This document shows, piece by piece, positions 44,729-53,188 of a DNA stretch of 64,000 bases. The position numbers and the translations under genes are program-made. Positions within the stretch are counted from its first letter, which is position 1. The number at the start of each line of letters is the position of its first letter. The notes beneath the pieces are model-generated. The model was not told where the DNA came from. It searched no databases and saw only the letters and a list, made by a program, of their open reading frames with translations. The stretch is taken from positions 113,223-177,222 of the forward strand of contig NZ_JAEQBB010000007.1 of assembly GCF_018616375.1 (NCBI RefSeq). The letters are read 5' to 3'. This DNA comes from Exiguobacterium sp. J17977. Lineage in GTDB: Bacteria > Bacillota > Bacilli > Exiguobacteriales > Exiguobacteriaceae.

Positions 44729-45029
44729 CGTCTCGTGTCTCGCCCCACGAGCAGAGCGCCTTCATCGCCGGTTGCAGGCTGAGCGCTTCCTCGGTGAGTG
44801 AGTATTCGACATGCAGCTGTTTCTCGGTCGAATAGTCGATGCGGCGGACCATGCCGAGCTGTTCAAGCTCACGGAGTTGGTCGGTCAACACTTTACGGCT
44901 GACGTCAGGGATGGCACGTTGAATCTCTGAGAAACGGCGCGGACCGTTCTCTAGCGTACAGTATACTTGAGGCCGCCATTTACCGCCGATGATGTCGAGC
45001 GCCTTATTGACGGGGAACGGGGTCGTCAT
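44724..45029 (-). CDS. HxlR/YodB-family winged-helix regulator
   Basis: The protein has 101 residues from ATG 45029 (SD cgaggcg). It has the HxlR winged helix: IIGGKWRPQVYCTLENGPRRF split as GGKWRP near residue 14 and GPRRFSEI near 27, then VLTDQLRELE near 45. Members sense aldehydes, quinones or disulfide stress. The usual N-terminal sensing Cys is missing; one Cys occurs near residue 21 and one near the C-terminus. It is divergent from a VOC-quinone oxidoreductase pair, its probable targets. Confidence 0.82.
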   Translation of the reverse strand: MTTPFPVNKALDIIGGKWRPQVYCTLENGPRRFSEIQRAIPDVSRKVLTDQLRELEQLGMVRRIDYSTEKQLHVEYSLTEEALSLQPAMKALCSWGETRDE

Positions 45030-45146
45030 GTTCAATTCGCCTCGCTTTCGGGTAGTTACTTGAATGTGCGTACTTTTTTTCTTGCTTCGATGAAGGTATC
45101 TTATCGTTATCAACTAAAATGAGCAAACAAAAAGGAGCGGATTACT

Positions 45147-45638
45147 TTGACATATCCACGTACATTCTCACATATCGGACTATCGGTCCCGAGTGTGGCG
45201 GAAGCAGTGAAATTTTATGAGGACGTGATGGGCTGGTACACGATCATGCAGCCGTCAGACGTCGTCGAGGACGACTCGCCGATTGGCGTCATGTGTACGG
45301 ACGTATTCGGACCGGGCTGGGGCAGCTTCAGAATCGCCCACATGTCGACCGGTGACAAAATCGGGATCGAGTTGTTCGAGTTTCCGAACAATGAGAAGCC
45401 GGAGAACAATTTCGAGTTTTGGAAGACAGGCATCTTCCACTACTGCGTCCAAGACCCGGACATCGAAGGACTCGTCGAGAAAATCGTAGCCCATGGCGGG
45501 AAACAACGGATGCCGATTCGGGAATATTACCCGGGCGATAAGCCGTATCGGATGGTGTACTGTGAAGACCCGTTCGGCAATCTTGTCGAAATCTATTCAC
45601 ATTCGTATGAACTGACGTATTCGGAAGGAGCGTATTGA
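45147..45638 (+). CDS. VOC-family glyoxalase-like protein
   Basis: The 163-residue protein starts at TTG (SD aaaggagcgg). It is a VOC protein with HIGLSVPSVAEAVKFYED at the N-terminus (given as SVPSVAEAVKFYED) and YCEDPFGNLVEIYSHS near the end, with His and Glu residues positioned as metal ligands. It is the first gene of a two-gene operon with a quinone-oxidoreductase-like gene (4-bp overlap), divergent from an HxlR regulator. A role in detoxifying an aldehyde or quinone is inferred. Confidence 0.82.
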   Translation: MTYPRTFSHIGLSVPSVAEAVKFYEDVMGWYTIMQPSDVVEDDSPIGVMCTDVFGPGWGSFRIAHMSTGDKIGIELFEFPNNEKPENNFEFWKTGIFHYCVQDPDIEGLVEKIVAHGGKQRMPIREYYPGDKPYRMVYCEDPFGNLVEIYSHSYELTYSEGAY

Positions 45639-45640
45639 GC

Positions 45641-46621
45641 ATGAAAGCGTGGTTACTCGATCAACCTGGATTAGAACATCTTCATATCGGTGAGATAGAG
45701 CGTCCGACACCAGGTACGGGCGAACTGCTGATCAAAGTCGAAGCGGTCGCATTGAACCCGGTCGACTATAAAGTCGGTACGAACGGAAACCCGAACTGGT
45801 CGTACCCACACATTCTCGGGGTCGACCTCGTCGGGGAAGTCGTCGAAGTCGGTTCAAGTATCGCCAATATCATTACCGGTTCACGTGTCGCCGTCCATAC
45901 GAGCCTCGGGAACAACGGCGGCTTCGCCGAGTATGCAGTCGTCGATGCGCGCGCTTGTGCCGTCGTGCCACCGGAAGTGAGTGATGAGGCTGCTGCGGCT
46001 TTCCTCTGTGCCGGTATGACGGCGTATGAGGCTATCATGCAGAAATTGAACACACGCGATAAAGAGACGATTCTCGTTCATGCTGGTGCGGGCGGAGTCG
46101 GTGGCTATGCGATTCAACTTGCGAAGAAGCTCGGTCTCAAAGTGTTCACGACGGCGTCGCCGGATAATTTTGACTGGGTGCAAGCACTTGGTGCCGACGT
46201 AGTGATCGACTATAATACGGAAGACGTGACTGCACGGATTTTGGAAGAGACGGACGGCCGCGGGGTCGACCTCATCTTGAATACGGTTGGACGTGACGTG
46301 GCGACGGCGGACCTCGATCGTCTCGCGTTCAGCGGACAACTCGCCTATATCGCCGGTCCACCGGATACGTCAAACGTGAAAGGCTTTACGTTGTCGCCAT
46401 CCATTCATGAGGTCGCCCTCGGCGCGGCCCATGCGAGTAAGGATGAGCGTGCCATCCGCAATTTGGCGTATATGGCCGAAGAATTAATGAAGTTGCTCGA
46501 GGCGGGCGAGTTGGACGATCTCGTCACGGACGTCTTGCCGTTTGAACGGTTGAAAGACGGTCTCGAACAGCTCCAAACACGAAAAGTACGCGGCAAATTA
46601 ATCGTCCGCATGCGCGACTAA
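45641..46621 (+). CDS. Zinc-independent MDR oxidoreductase (quinone/enone reductase-like)
   Basis: The 326-residue medium-chain dehydrogenase/reductase lacks the structural-zinc cysteine cluster. It has HILGVDLVGEVVEVG near residue 52 and the NADPH loop HAGAGGVGGYAIQLA near 148. Quinone or enone reduction is likely. The ATG at 45641 (SD ggaaggag) is chosen over the TTG six bases upstream. It is coupled to the VOC gene. Confidence 0.86.
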   Translation: MKAWLLDQPGLEHLHIGEIERPTPGTGELLIKVEAVALNPVDYKVGTNGNPNWSYPHILGVDLVGEVVEVGSSIANIITGSRVAVHTSLGNNGGFAEYAVVDARACAVVPPEVSDEAAAAFLCAGMTAYEAIMQKLNTRDKETILVHAGAGGVGGYAIQLAKKLGLKVFTTASPDNFDWVQALGADVVIDYNTEDVTARILEETDGRGVDLILNTVGRDVATADLDRLAFSGQLAYIAGPPDTSNVKGFTLSPSIHEVALGAAHASKDERAIRNLAYMAEELMKLLEAGELDDLVTDVLPFERLKDGLEQLQTRKVRGKLIVRMRD

Positions 46622-46623
46622 TT

Positions 46624-46656
46624 GATGGCCTCCTGTCTATGGACAGGGGGCTTGTT
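46624..46656 (+). terminator. Intrinsic terminator
   Basis: GGCC-CCTGTC pairs with GACAGG-GGC around TATG, followed by a weak TTGTTG tail. Confidence 0.6.
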
Positions 46657-46670
46657 GTGGAGGGAATGAC

Positions 46671-47729
46671 ATGGAGTTACGGACATCATATCAACAGACG
46701 TCGCATCAATTGAGCGGTCACGGTCGACGGAACGTCGGCGTCTTGCAGCAAGCGTTCGCCGAGGTCGACCCGAATCAGGCGAGCGACCATTACGGGACGG
46801 GTGAGGTCATCGCGCGCTTCGAGCAAAAACTGGCGCAAGAACTCGGTATGGAAGACGCAATTTTCTTTCCGAGCGGCACGATGGCGCAGCAGATTGCGTT
46901 ACGGATTTGGGCGGACGAGACCGGAAATCGAAACGTCGCCTATCATCCGCTCTGTCACTTGGAGATTCATGAGCAGGACGGATTGAAGGAGCTGCATCAC
47001 CTTGAGCCAATCTTGATTGGAGATGACAAGCGGTTGATGACGCTCGAGGAAGTGCAGGCGTTGCCCGATATCGCCTGCCTGTTGATCGAGTTGCCGCAAC
47101 GGGAACTCGGGGGCTATTTGCCACCGTTCGATGAACTGGAGGCAATCAGTCACTTGTGCCGGGAGCGGGGGATTCGTCTGCATCTCGACGGGGCACGATT
47201 ATTCGAGACGCTCCCGTATTACGAGAAGACGGCAGCAGAAGTATGTGCACTGTTCGACAGCGTCTACGTCTCATTCTACAAAGGCATCGGCGGGATTGCC
47301 GGAGCCATCTTGGCCGGACCGAAAGCGTTCTGCGCCGAGGCGAGAGTGTGGAAACGTCGCTATGGCGGGGATTTGATTGGACTGTATCCGTACATTATCC
47401 CGGCCGACTATTACTATGAGCTTCGGAAAAGGCGGATGGCAAGCTACTACGAACAGGCGAAGGAACTGGCGCGCCGCTTCAATGCGATCGATAGGGTGTG
47501 GACGACACCGGACGTCCCGGTGACGAATATGTTCCACCTTCATGTTGAGGGGGACGTGGAGGCAGTCTCGGCCTGGATTCAATCCGTTCAAGACGCGACC
47601 GGAATCGGCATAACGGGCTATCTCGTACCCCATGACGGCTATTGTTCGACCGAAATCAGTGTCGGGGATGCGTTTGAGGCGATTGATGCACCTCAACTCG
47701 ATCGACTATTCGAACAACTAGAGCGATGA
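46671..47729 (+). CDS. Threonine aldolase / beta-eliminating lyase-like PLP enzyme
   Basis: The 352-residue fold-type I PLP enzyme matches the threonine aldolase group: HYGTGEVIARFE near residue 42, FFPSGTMAQQIAL near 65, LHLDGARLFE near 170 and the PLP lysine in VYVSFYKGIGG near 205. It may cleave L-threonine or another beta-hydroxy amino acid. SD ggaggga. It stands alone behind the oxidoreductase terminator. Confidence 0.85.
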   Translation: MELRTSYQQTSHQLSGHGRRNVGVLQQAFAEVDPNQASDHYGTGEVIARFEQKLAQELGMEDAIFFPSGTMAQQIALRIWADETGNRNVAYHPLCHLEIHEQDGLKELHHLEPILIGDDKRLMTLEEVQALPDIACLLIELPQRELGGYLPPFDELEAISHLCRERGIRLHLDGARLFETLPYYEKTAAEVCALFDSVYVSFYKGIGGIAGAILAGPKAFCAEARVWKRRYGGDLIGLYPYIIPADYYYELRKRRMASYYEQAKELARRFNAIDRVWTTPDVPVTNMFHLHVEGDVEAVSAWIQSVQDATGIGITGYLVPHDGYCSTEISVGDAFEAIDAPQLDRLFEQLER

Positions 47730-47739
47730 GGAATTCGAA

Positions 47740-47773
47740 AAAGCACCGCGCCTCAATCGAGGAGCGGTGCTTG
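47740..47773. terminator. Bidirectional intrinsic terminator
   Basis: AAGCACCGC (47741-47749) with GCGGTGCTT (47764-47772) and an inner CCTC/GAGG stem; it serves the aldolase and AHSA1 genes. Confidence 0.8.
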
Positions 47774-47776
47774 CTG

Positions 47777-48277
47777 TTATCTGGAGACGATGGCGTCGAG
47801 ACGATCGAGCTGCGAGGCGAAACCTTCGACGGCTCCCATGTCGACGACTTGTTGGAGCGACTCGGCGTCCGTGAATTCGGAGCGGCTGATGAACAGCGTG
47901 CCGTCCGGGATGTCGACAAATTCGTTCGTGATGGTCATGACGGGAAGTTCAGGATTGACGTGGCCGTCCGCGTCCGAGAAGGCGTCCGTATAGACGATTT
48001 TACGATGCGGGTCAATCTCGAGGAACGTCGATTTGCCCCATGATTCCATGCCGTAATAGTCGCCTTGCTCTTTGTCGACGCACGTCATGCAATAATGCCA
48101 CGTGCCGCCGGGTTCGAACTCGAACGTGCGAACCTCCGTTTTCCATCCAGCGGGTCCCCACCATGCTTCAAGATGGGCCGGTGTCGAAAATGCCTCGAAC
48201 ACGAGCGCGCGCGGCGCGTTAAAACTCCGTTCCACGACTAACGTGTTGCCTTCGACGTACGATTTGAGCGTTTCCAT
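47777..48277 (-). CDS. SRPBCC / AHSA1-domain protein
   Basis: The protein has 166 residues from ATG 48277 (SD gaggggaaat). It has the AHSA1 pattern: VERSFNAPRALVFEAFSTPAHLEAWWGP (key parts FNAPRALVF and LEAWWGP) near residues 15-40 and a helix at the end. Such hydrophobic-pocket proteins are often paired with ArsR regulators; the ligand is unknown. It overlaps the ArsR stop by 1 bp. Confidence 0.86.
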   Translation of the reverse strand: METLKSYVEGNTLVVERSFNAPRALVFEAFSTPAHLEAWWGPAGWKTEVRTFEFEPGGTWHYCMTCVDKEQGDYYGMESWGKSTFLEIDPHRKIVYTDAFSDADGHVNPELPVMTITNEFVDIPDGTLFISRSEFTDAESLQQVVDMGAVEGFASQLDRLDAIVSR

Positions 48278-48606
48278 TAGGATTTCCCCTCTCGTTTTGA
48301 CTGTTGCAAAAACTCTTCCAACCGATCGAGCCGAGCCGTCTCTGCCTCGAGCCGTGAACGCCAAATATCTATCGGGGCAAGTGCCTGAAGATTCAGGGCG
48401 TAGCGCCGCCGATTGGCTTCGATGGTCACCGAAACGAGTCCGGCATCATAGAGCACACGCAGTTGCTTGGACGTCTGTGGTTGACTGATGTCGAGTCGTT
48501 CGGCGATGGCACCGACCGTTAAAGCTTCTTGCCTCAACAACTCGATGATTCGTAAGCGATTCGGGTCGGCCAACGCGTGAAACAACGGACTCAAATTTTC
48601 TTCCAT
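48277..48606 (-). CDS. ArsR-family transcriptional regulator
   Basis: The protein has 109 residues from ATG 48606; a GTG 9 bp upstream is the alternative. Winged-helix motifs are LADPNRLRIIELL near residue 11 and LDISQPQTSKQLRVL near 38. No metal-binding Cys cluster is present, so it is of the metal-independent subgroup usually paired with AHSA1 proteins, as here. Upstream repeats suggest autoregulation. Confidence 0.86.
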   Translation of the reverse strand: MEENLSPLFHALADPNRLRIIELLRQEALTVGAIAERLDISQPQTSKQLRVLYDAGLVSVTIEANRRRYALNLQALAPIDIWRSRLEAETARLDRLEEFLQQSKREGKS

Positions 48607-48628
48607 CCTCGTCACCGTCCTCTTACTT

Positions 48629-48668
48629 AAAATATTCCCATTTTAGAATATTCCAAACTAGGAATATT
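48629..48668 (-). promoter_or_regulatory. ArsR-AHSA1 promoter with repeated GGAATATT operator
   Basis: The minus-strand promoter has TTGGAA (48656-48651), a 16-bp spacer and TATTTT (48634-48629). Three copies of AATATTCC or its complement at 48631-48638, 48647-48654 and 48661-48668 overlap it. The arrangement fits binding of the ArsR dimer and autoregulation. Confidence 0.65.
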
Positions 48669-48670
48669 GG

Positions 48671-50953
48671 TTAATCGAACAGTAAATCGAGCACGGTCTC
48701 GCCGATTGGCCGTTCCTTTCCTTCGTACGGGAAGGCGTGAATATGGATGGCCGGATTGAAGTTCAGTTCAATGATACCGTAGTCATTTTCACGCTCGAGC
48801 GACGGAATCATCATGTCGACCCCGCAAATTGTGGCGCCAATCGCTCGGGCGGACTCGACCGCAATCCGTTTGTATGAATCGGCGATCCGGTCCGTATAGT
48901 CGATACTGTCACCCCCGGTGCTGATGTTCGAGTTCTCACGAAGGAAGACGAGTTCTCCATCTGCAAGGACACTGTCCGGCGTCTTACCTTGTGGACGAAG
49001 GAATGCCACGACGATGTCATCAATTTCAATTTTTTCGAGCGGCGTCTTATAGCCTTTTCCGCGGAGCGGATCCTCATTCTTTTTGGCGACGAGCTCACGA
49101 ATCGTCGATACACCGTCCCCGGTCACGTTTGCCGGGACGCGGTGCAAAATGCCCGCGACCTCATCACCGATGACGAGGAAACGATATTCTTTTCCGGGCA
49201 GGAATGTCTCGAGCAGGACGACGTCGTCAAACGTAAGAGCGTGATGGAACGCCTCAAGCGCTTCCTCGAACGTCGTCCCGTCCTTGAAGATGTGGATACC
49301 GATGCCGAAGTTCGTCGATTTCGGTTTCAAGACAATCGGCTCGTCCCCAAACGTATACCAGGCGTCCCGTAAATCAGATTCAGTGCGGAGCTCGACCCCT
49401 CCGGGAACGCGGATGCAATGTTCGGCGAGTACGTGTTTTGTCACGGTCTTGTTCTCCATCATGAGAACCGATACGTAGTTATCTTTTGACGTCTTCGTCG
49501 CTTGTTTGACGTACTCGGTCTGGTTGCCGTGCCGGATGCGGATGAATTGGTCGTCGCGGTCAATGACATCGACCGCATAACCGCGTTTCAAGGCTGCTTG
49601 CATCAAAATCTGTGTTGATAGTTCCATATCCGTGTAGCCGTGCACCCGGAACCGATTGGCGTACGCGTCTTGATAAAACAGTTCCGCTTGTCGGAGCGAC
49701 CAGGACGTGTAGCCTTCGGTTGTCATGATTTTCGTCAATCGAGCCGCATACGTCGCCTCGACATGGTCGATTCGTTCACGGACGGAGGCGAAAATCGCGT
49801 CGAACTCGAGGTCGTGATGTTTATTGAACGCTTCAATCTCGTCGAGCAAATCGCGAGCGTACGTTTGGAGCGCCACTGCCTCCCCGTCTCGCATGAGCGT
49901 GAGCGTCGGGGATAACCCTTCTTTCGCCACGCGTTGTTGGTTGTGAAACGCCTCGGCCTGCCAGTCCGCGAACCGTGTCTCGTCTTTCAGCGTCAAGTAG
50001 AGCAGGAAGACGTGCAAGAAACGTAAATCATCGAGGGCGATACCGGTCTTCTCGAACGGGTTCAAATCGATATTGCGAATCTCGATGTAATCAATGCCGT
50101 TCGTTTCGAGTCGCTCTAAGTCATTGCCTCCACGTGACGTCTTCAACCGAATCGGAGAGTAGAGCTCGTTCGGGTTGGCGATGTCACCTTGGGCGATGAA
50201 GCGGCGCACGCTCGCGGTGTAGTCTGAGAGCGTTGAATAGTCCGGATAGAGCGGCTCGACATTCGTGTAGCCGCAGTCACTATTCCGGTACGATAACGCC
50301 GTCGTATTCGAATACACATCTTCGCTGAGCGCCTGCATTTGACTGACGCAGCGTTCTTCATAGCTCGTGTGGACGGCCGGAGTCCCGCCTAACAGATAGA
50401 CGACGAGCCAGCGTGTCCGTAAATAGTTGCGGACGAGTTTTAAATACAGGTCGTTCTTGAAACGGTCGTATCGTTCGGGTGACCCCTCATAGAGGGAGGC
50501 AATCAACTCGTCTGCGAACGAGAAGTTGAAATGGATGCCCGAGATGAGCTGTTTTTTCGCTCCGTATTTTTGGAGCAGATGCTCCCGATAGCGACCGGCC
50601 TCAAGCCCTGAACTTCCAAAATCTGCGAGCGGGATGACCCCGCCGTCCGGAAGAGCGCACGGCATCGATTGCGGCCAAAGTCGTTCGTCACCGATATTCA
50701 TTGCTGTGATATCGTATAGCGTCTGTAAGAAGTCGTGCGCCGCCTCGACGGTCGGGAACGTCGGCGTGATCAGCTCAACCTGACTTTCCGAGAAGTCGGT
50801 CGTGATGTATGAATGCGTCGCCTTGTCTCCGAGTGCTGTCGGGTGTTTCGTGACGGCAAGCGTCCCATCAGGGGTCACGCGGAGCATTTCACGTTCGATG
50901 GCGAAGCGCCCGTGCAACAATTGTTTGGCTAGTTGATTAAATCGCTTCTGCAA
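48671..50953 (-). CDS. gshF: Bifunctional glutamate-cysteine ligase / glutathione synthetase
   Basis: The 760-residue fusion makes glutathione in one polypeptide. Residues 1-470 form the GshA part (FAIEREMLRVTPDG near 18, the ISGIHFNFSF motif near 140). Residues about 480-755 form an ATP-grasp domain (VLKPKSTNFGIGI near 540, EYRFLVIGD near 590, IIELNFNPAIHIHA near 735). The start is TTG at 50953, inside the end of the MATE gene, with SD aaggaag 9 nt upstream in that gene. The overlap implies translational coupling. Confidence 0.94.
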   Translation of the reverse strand: MQKRFNQLAKQLLHGRFAIEREMLRVTPDGTLAVTKHPTALGDKATHSYITTDFSESQVELITPTFPTVEAAHDFLQTLYDITAMNIGDERLWPQSMPCALPDGGVIPLADFGSSGLEAGRYREHLLQKYGAKKQLISGIHFNFSFADELIASLYEGSPERYDRFKNDLYLKLVRNYLRTRWLVVYLLGGTPAVHTSYEERCVSQMQALSEDVYSNTTALSYRNSDCGYTNVEPLYPDYSTLSDYTASVRRFIAQGDIANPNELYSPIRLKTSRGGNDLERLETNGIDYIEIRNIDLNPFEKTGIALDDLRFLHVFLLYLTLKDETRFADWQAEAFHNQQRVAKEGLSPTLTLMRDGEAVALQTYARDLLDEIEAFNKHHDLEFDAIFASVRERIDHVEATYAARLTKIMTTEGYTSWSLRQAELFYQDAYANRFRVHGYTDMELSTQILMQAALKRGYAVDVIDRDDQFIRIRHGNQTEYVKQATKTSKDNYVSVLMMENKTVTKHVLAEHCIRVPGGVELRTESDLRDAWYTFGDEPIVLKPKSTNFGIGIHIFKDGTTFEEALEAFHHALTFDDVVLLETFLPGKEYRFLVIGDEVAGILHRVPANVTGDGVSTIRELVAKKNEDPLRGKGYKTPLEKIEIDDIVVAFLRPQGKTPDSVLADGELVFLRENSNISTGGDSIDYTDRIADSYKRIAVESARAIGATICGVDMMIPSLERENDYGIIELNFNPAIHIHAFPYEGKERPIGETVLDLLFD

Positions 50954-52265
50954 GGGAGGTCACTTCCTTTTTCGTTAGTCGGACATAGAGGGCTGAGACG
51001 AGCCCTTTGACGATGCTCGAGAGAGCGATGCTCCACCAGATGGCATCGAGACCGAGATAAGGCTCGAGGGCAAGCGCGAGCGGGATACGGGCGACGGTAA
51101 AGACGATGGAGATCGTCGCCGGAATTTTTGGTAGCCCGAGGCCTGAGAAGTAGCCGTTCCCAATCATCTCAAGTGAGGCGAAGATAAGCGAAATCCCGAT
51201 GATTCGTAAATAGGTCGCACCGATTTCAATCGTTGTCGGGTCATCGACGAACAGCCCAATCAGGACGTCTGGGACGAAGAGGAAGACGAGTGTGATTAAC
51301 CCGGTATACAAGATGCCGAGCCGCGTCGTCACCCGGTAGCCTTCATAGACCCGATCGACTTTGCGGGCGCCGAGATTTTGCCCAGTGTAACTCGCGATGG
51401 CACCGTTCAAGCCTCCAATCATCATATAGGCGATTGATTCGATTTGAAGCCCGATGCGTTGGGCCGCGATTGCCTCGGTCCCGTATGAACCGATCATGCG
51501 GGCGAGGAAAATGCTGATGACGGTGAACAAAACGCGTTGGGTCGCCATCGGGAAGCCGAGGCGAAGAATTTCTCTATAGTCTGTGCGATTAGCTTTGACC
51601 GTCTCTTCCCAATCGAACAAGGCGCGGGTCCGATGCCAGAAGAAGCCGAACATGACGACGTTCGCGACGAGCGTCGCGAGACCGGCACCGACGACGCCGA
51701 GTCCAAGTGGATAGATGAAGAGCGGCGACAGGATCATATTAAGTGTGACCCCGGTCGCATTGATGCGCATGGCCGTCGTCGTATTCCCATAAGCGCTGAA
51801 CAGGCGGGCGAACAGTAAGTTGAAGAACGAGAAGACGAGCATCGGTGCACTGACGAGCAAATAACCGTAGGCCAACCGTTCGACGTCAGAGTCGTTCATA
51901 TTCAAAAAGCCGATCAACGTCTGACCGAACAGAATCAGGAGAAAGACGAACGACAGTCCGAGGCCCAGGTTCATCCGCCTTCCGGCACGAACGTAGCGCT
52001 GAATCAACGCTTGGTCGCGTCGTCCAACGGCTTGCGACACTTTGATGCCGGTGCCGACCACAATCAATGATTGGATGGCCTGACCGAGCATGATATAAAA
52101 GCTGGCCGCGCCGATGCTGGCGACGGCGTCGCTACCGAGCGCACCGACCCAAAACATATCGACAAGACTATAAGTGAACTGTAAAAGCGAACTGCCGACG
52201 AGCGGGAGGGCAAGCGTCACGATGACACGTTGCACCGGTCCGGTCGTCAAATCGATGGTTTTCAC
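50937..52265 (-). CDS. MATE family multidrug/Na+ antiporter
   Basis: The 442-residue pump starts at GTG 52265 (SD gaaggggtc); a longer frame to 52286 covers that SD. It has twelve membrane helices in two repeats, with LVDMFWVGALG near residue 35 and NLGARKVDRVYEG near 275. MATE pumps export drugs or metabolites at the cost of Na+ or H+ gradients. It overlaps gshF by 17 bp. Confidence 0.9.
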   Translation of the reverse strand: MKTIDLTTGPVQRVIVTLALPLVGSSLLQFTYSLVDMFWVGALGSDAVASIGAASFYIMLGQAIQSLIVVGTGIKVSQAVGRRDQALIQRYVRAGRRMNLGLGLSFVFLLILFGQTLIGFLNMNDSDVERLAYGYLLVSAPMLVFSFFNLLFARLFSAYGNTTTAMRINATGVTLNMILSPLFIYPLGLGVVGAGLATLVANVVMFGFFWHRTRALFDWEETVKANRTDYREILRLGFPMATQRVLFTVISIFLARMIGSYGTEAIAAQRIGLQIESIAYMMIGGLNGAIASYTGQNLGARKVDRVYEGYRVTTRLGILYTGLITLVFLFVPDVLIGLFVDDPTTIEIGATYLRIIGISLIFASLEMIGNGYFSGLGLPKIPATISIVFTVARIPLALALEPYLGLDAIWWSIALSSIVKGLVSALYVRLTKKEVTSLAEAI

Positions 52266-52272
52266 GATGAAA

Positions 52273-52314
52273 GACCCCTTCAACACATTTAGTATATAAC
52301 CGTTTAGTTATATA
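52273..52314 (-). promoter_or_regulatory. MATE-gshF promoter with palindromic operator
   Basis: The minus strand shows TTTATA, a 16-bp spacer and TATACT. An 8-bp inverted repeat TATATAAC (52293-52300) / GTTATATA (52307-52314) fills the spacer. This is typical of a TetR- or MarR-type repressor site; no such regulator is adjacent. Confidence 0.5.
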
Positions 52315-52398
52315 TAAACACGACGTGACTGAATTCGCAATCGTAGGGAACGACTCGACGAAAAATCGACACAAAAAAAGGAATTCGCTGTGAATTCC

Positions 52399-52863
52399 TT
52401 AATGGGTATAGGCGCGGATCCAAGTCGTCATATAAACGAGCGTCGAGATGATGAGTGTCGAGGCGAGTGCGTAAATCGGATAGGCTGGGAGCGCGTTCTC
52501 GAACAGCGGATAAAACATGAATGACGCCATGAGGAGCGGCACAGTAATCCCGAACGAGACGTAGGCGGCTTTCGTCGCTTTCGCCGTGATGATTTGTTCA
52601 CGTTCATCGACTTCGCTAAATTCCGTCATCCGGACTGACCATTGGCCAAAGCTTAAGTTTTGGTTCGGGCGTGTCTTGAACGAATAGATCGTCCAAACGA
52701 TGAAGAAGCCGACCAATAGCACAAAAGGTAAGAGATTTATTTCAATCTCGAAGCGTTCGGTCTCGATGACGGTCGACACGTCAGACAAGAACGAACTGAA
52801 CAGAAAAGCCATCAGGATGTACAAGATGATACTAGAGATGGATTGAATGACGACGTGTTTCAA
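52399..52863 (-). CDS. Hypothetical four-helix membrane protein, partner of XRE regulator
   Basis: The protein has 154 residues from TTG 52863, with SD gaggagg inside the regulator gene. There are four membrane helices (about residues 6-22, 42-60, 98-115 and 122-145) and a cytoplasmic stretch with SEVDEREQIITAKA near residue 83, as in small membrane proteins that accompany YozG/XRE regulators. The function is unknown. It overlaps the regulator stop by 4 bp. Confidence 0.72.
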   Translation of the reverse strand: MKHVVIQSISSIILYILMAFLFSSFLSDVSTVIETERFEIEINLLPFVLLVGFFIVWTIYSFKTRPNQNLSFGQWSVRMTEFSEVDEREQIITAKATKAAYVSFGITVPLLMASFMFYPLFENALPAYPIYALASTLIISTLVYMTTWIRAYTH

Positions 52864-53069
52864 TTTGTTTCCTCCTCGATTGTGAAAATAGATTCGACCG
52901 GTTCCTCGAATACGCGCGCGATTTGCATCGCCAGCAGAAGCGATGGCGTGTAGCTCCCTTTTTCGAGCGAGATGATCGTCTGTCTCGTCACACCGACTTT
53001 GGCCGCCAAGTCCCCTTGGGTCAGTTGATGCCGGGCCCGCAACTCTTTGACGCGATTGATTAATGGCAT
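52860..53069 (-). CDS. Small XRE-family (Cro/CI type) transcriptional regulator
   Basis: The 69-residue protein is a single helix-turn-helix domain: VKELRARHQLTQGDLAAKVGVTRQTI spans the HTH (core LTQGDLAAKVGV near residue 16), followed by SLEKGSYTPSL. It is coupled to the membrane protein gene. A palindrome over its promoter suggests autoregulation. SD gaggtgg. Confidence 0.88.
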   Translation of the reverse strand: MPLINRVKELRARHQLTQGDLAAKVGVTRQTIISLEKGSYTPSLLLAMQIARVFEEPVESIFTIEEETN

Positions 53070-53091
53070 GCCGCCACCTCATTTCTTATTT

Positions 53092-53139
53092 CTACCCTCA
53101 GTGTAAAGTAAACTTGACTTAATGTAAAGCTGACTTTAC
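53092..53139 (-). promoter_or_regulatory. XRE operon promoter with palindromic operator
   Basis: The palindrome GTAAAG-CTGA-CTTTAC (53124-53139) overlaps a minus-strand -35 (TTTACA), followed 17 bp on by TACACT. A related half-site AAGT/ACTT occurs at 53106-53120. Confidence 0.6.
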
Positions 53140-53188
53140 TTATTTGTGGATGGTACAATATAATCAAAGTTGAAAGGGGAGAAGTCGG

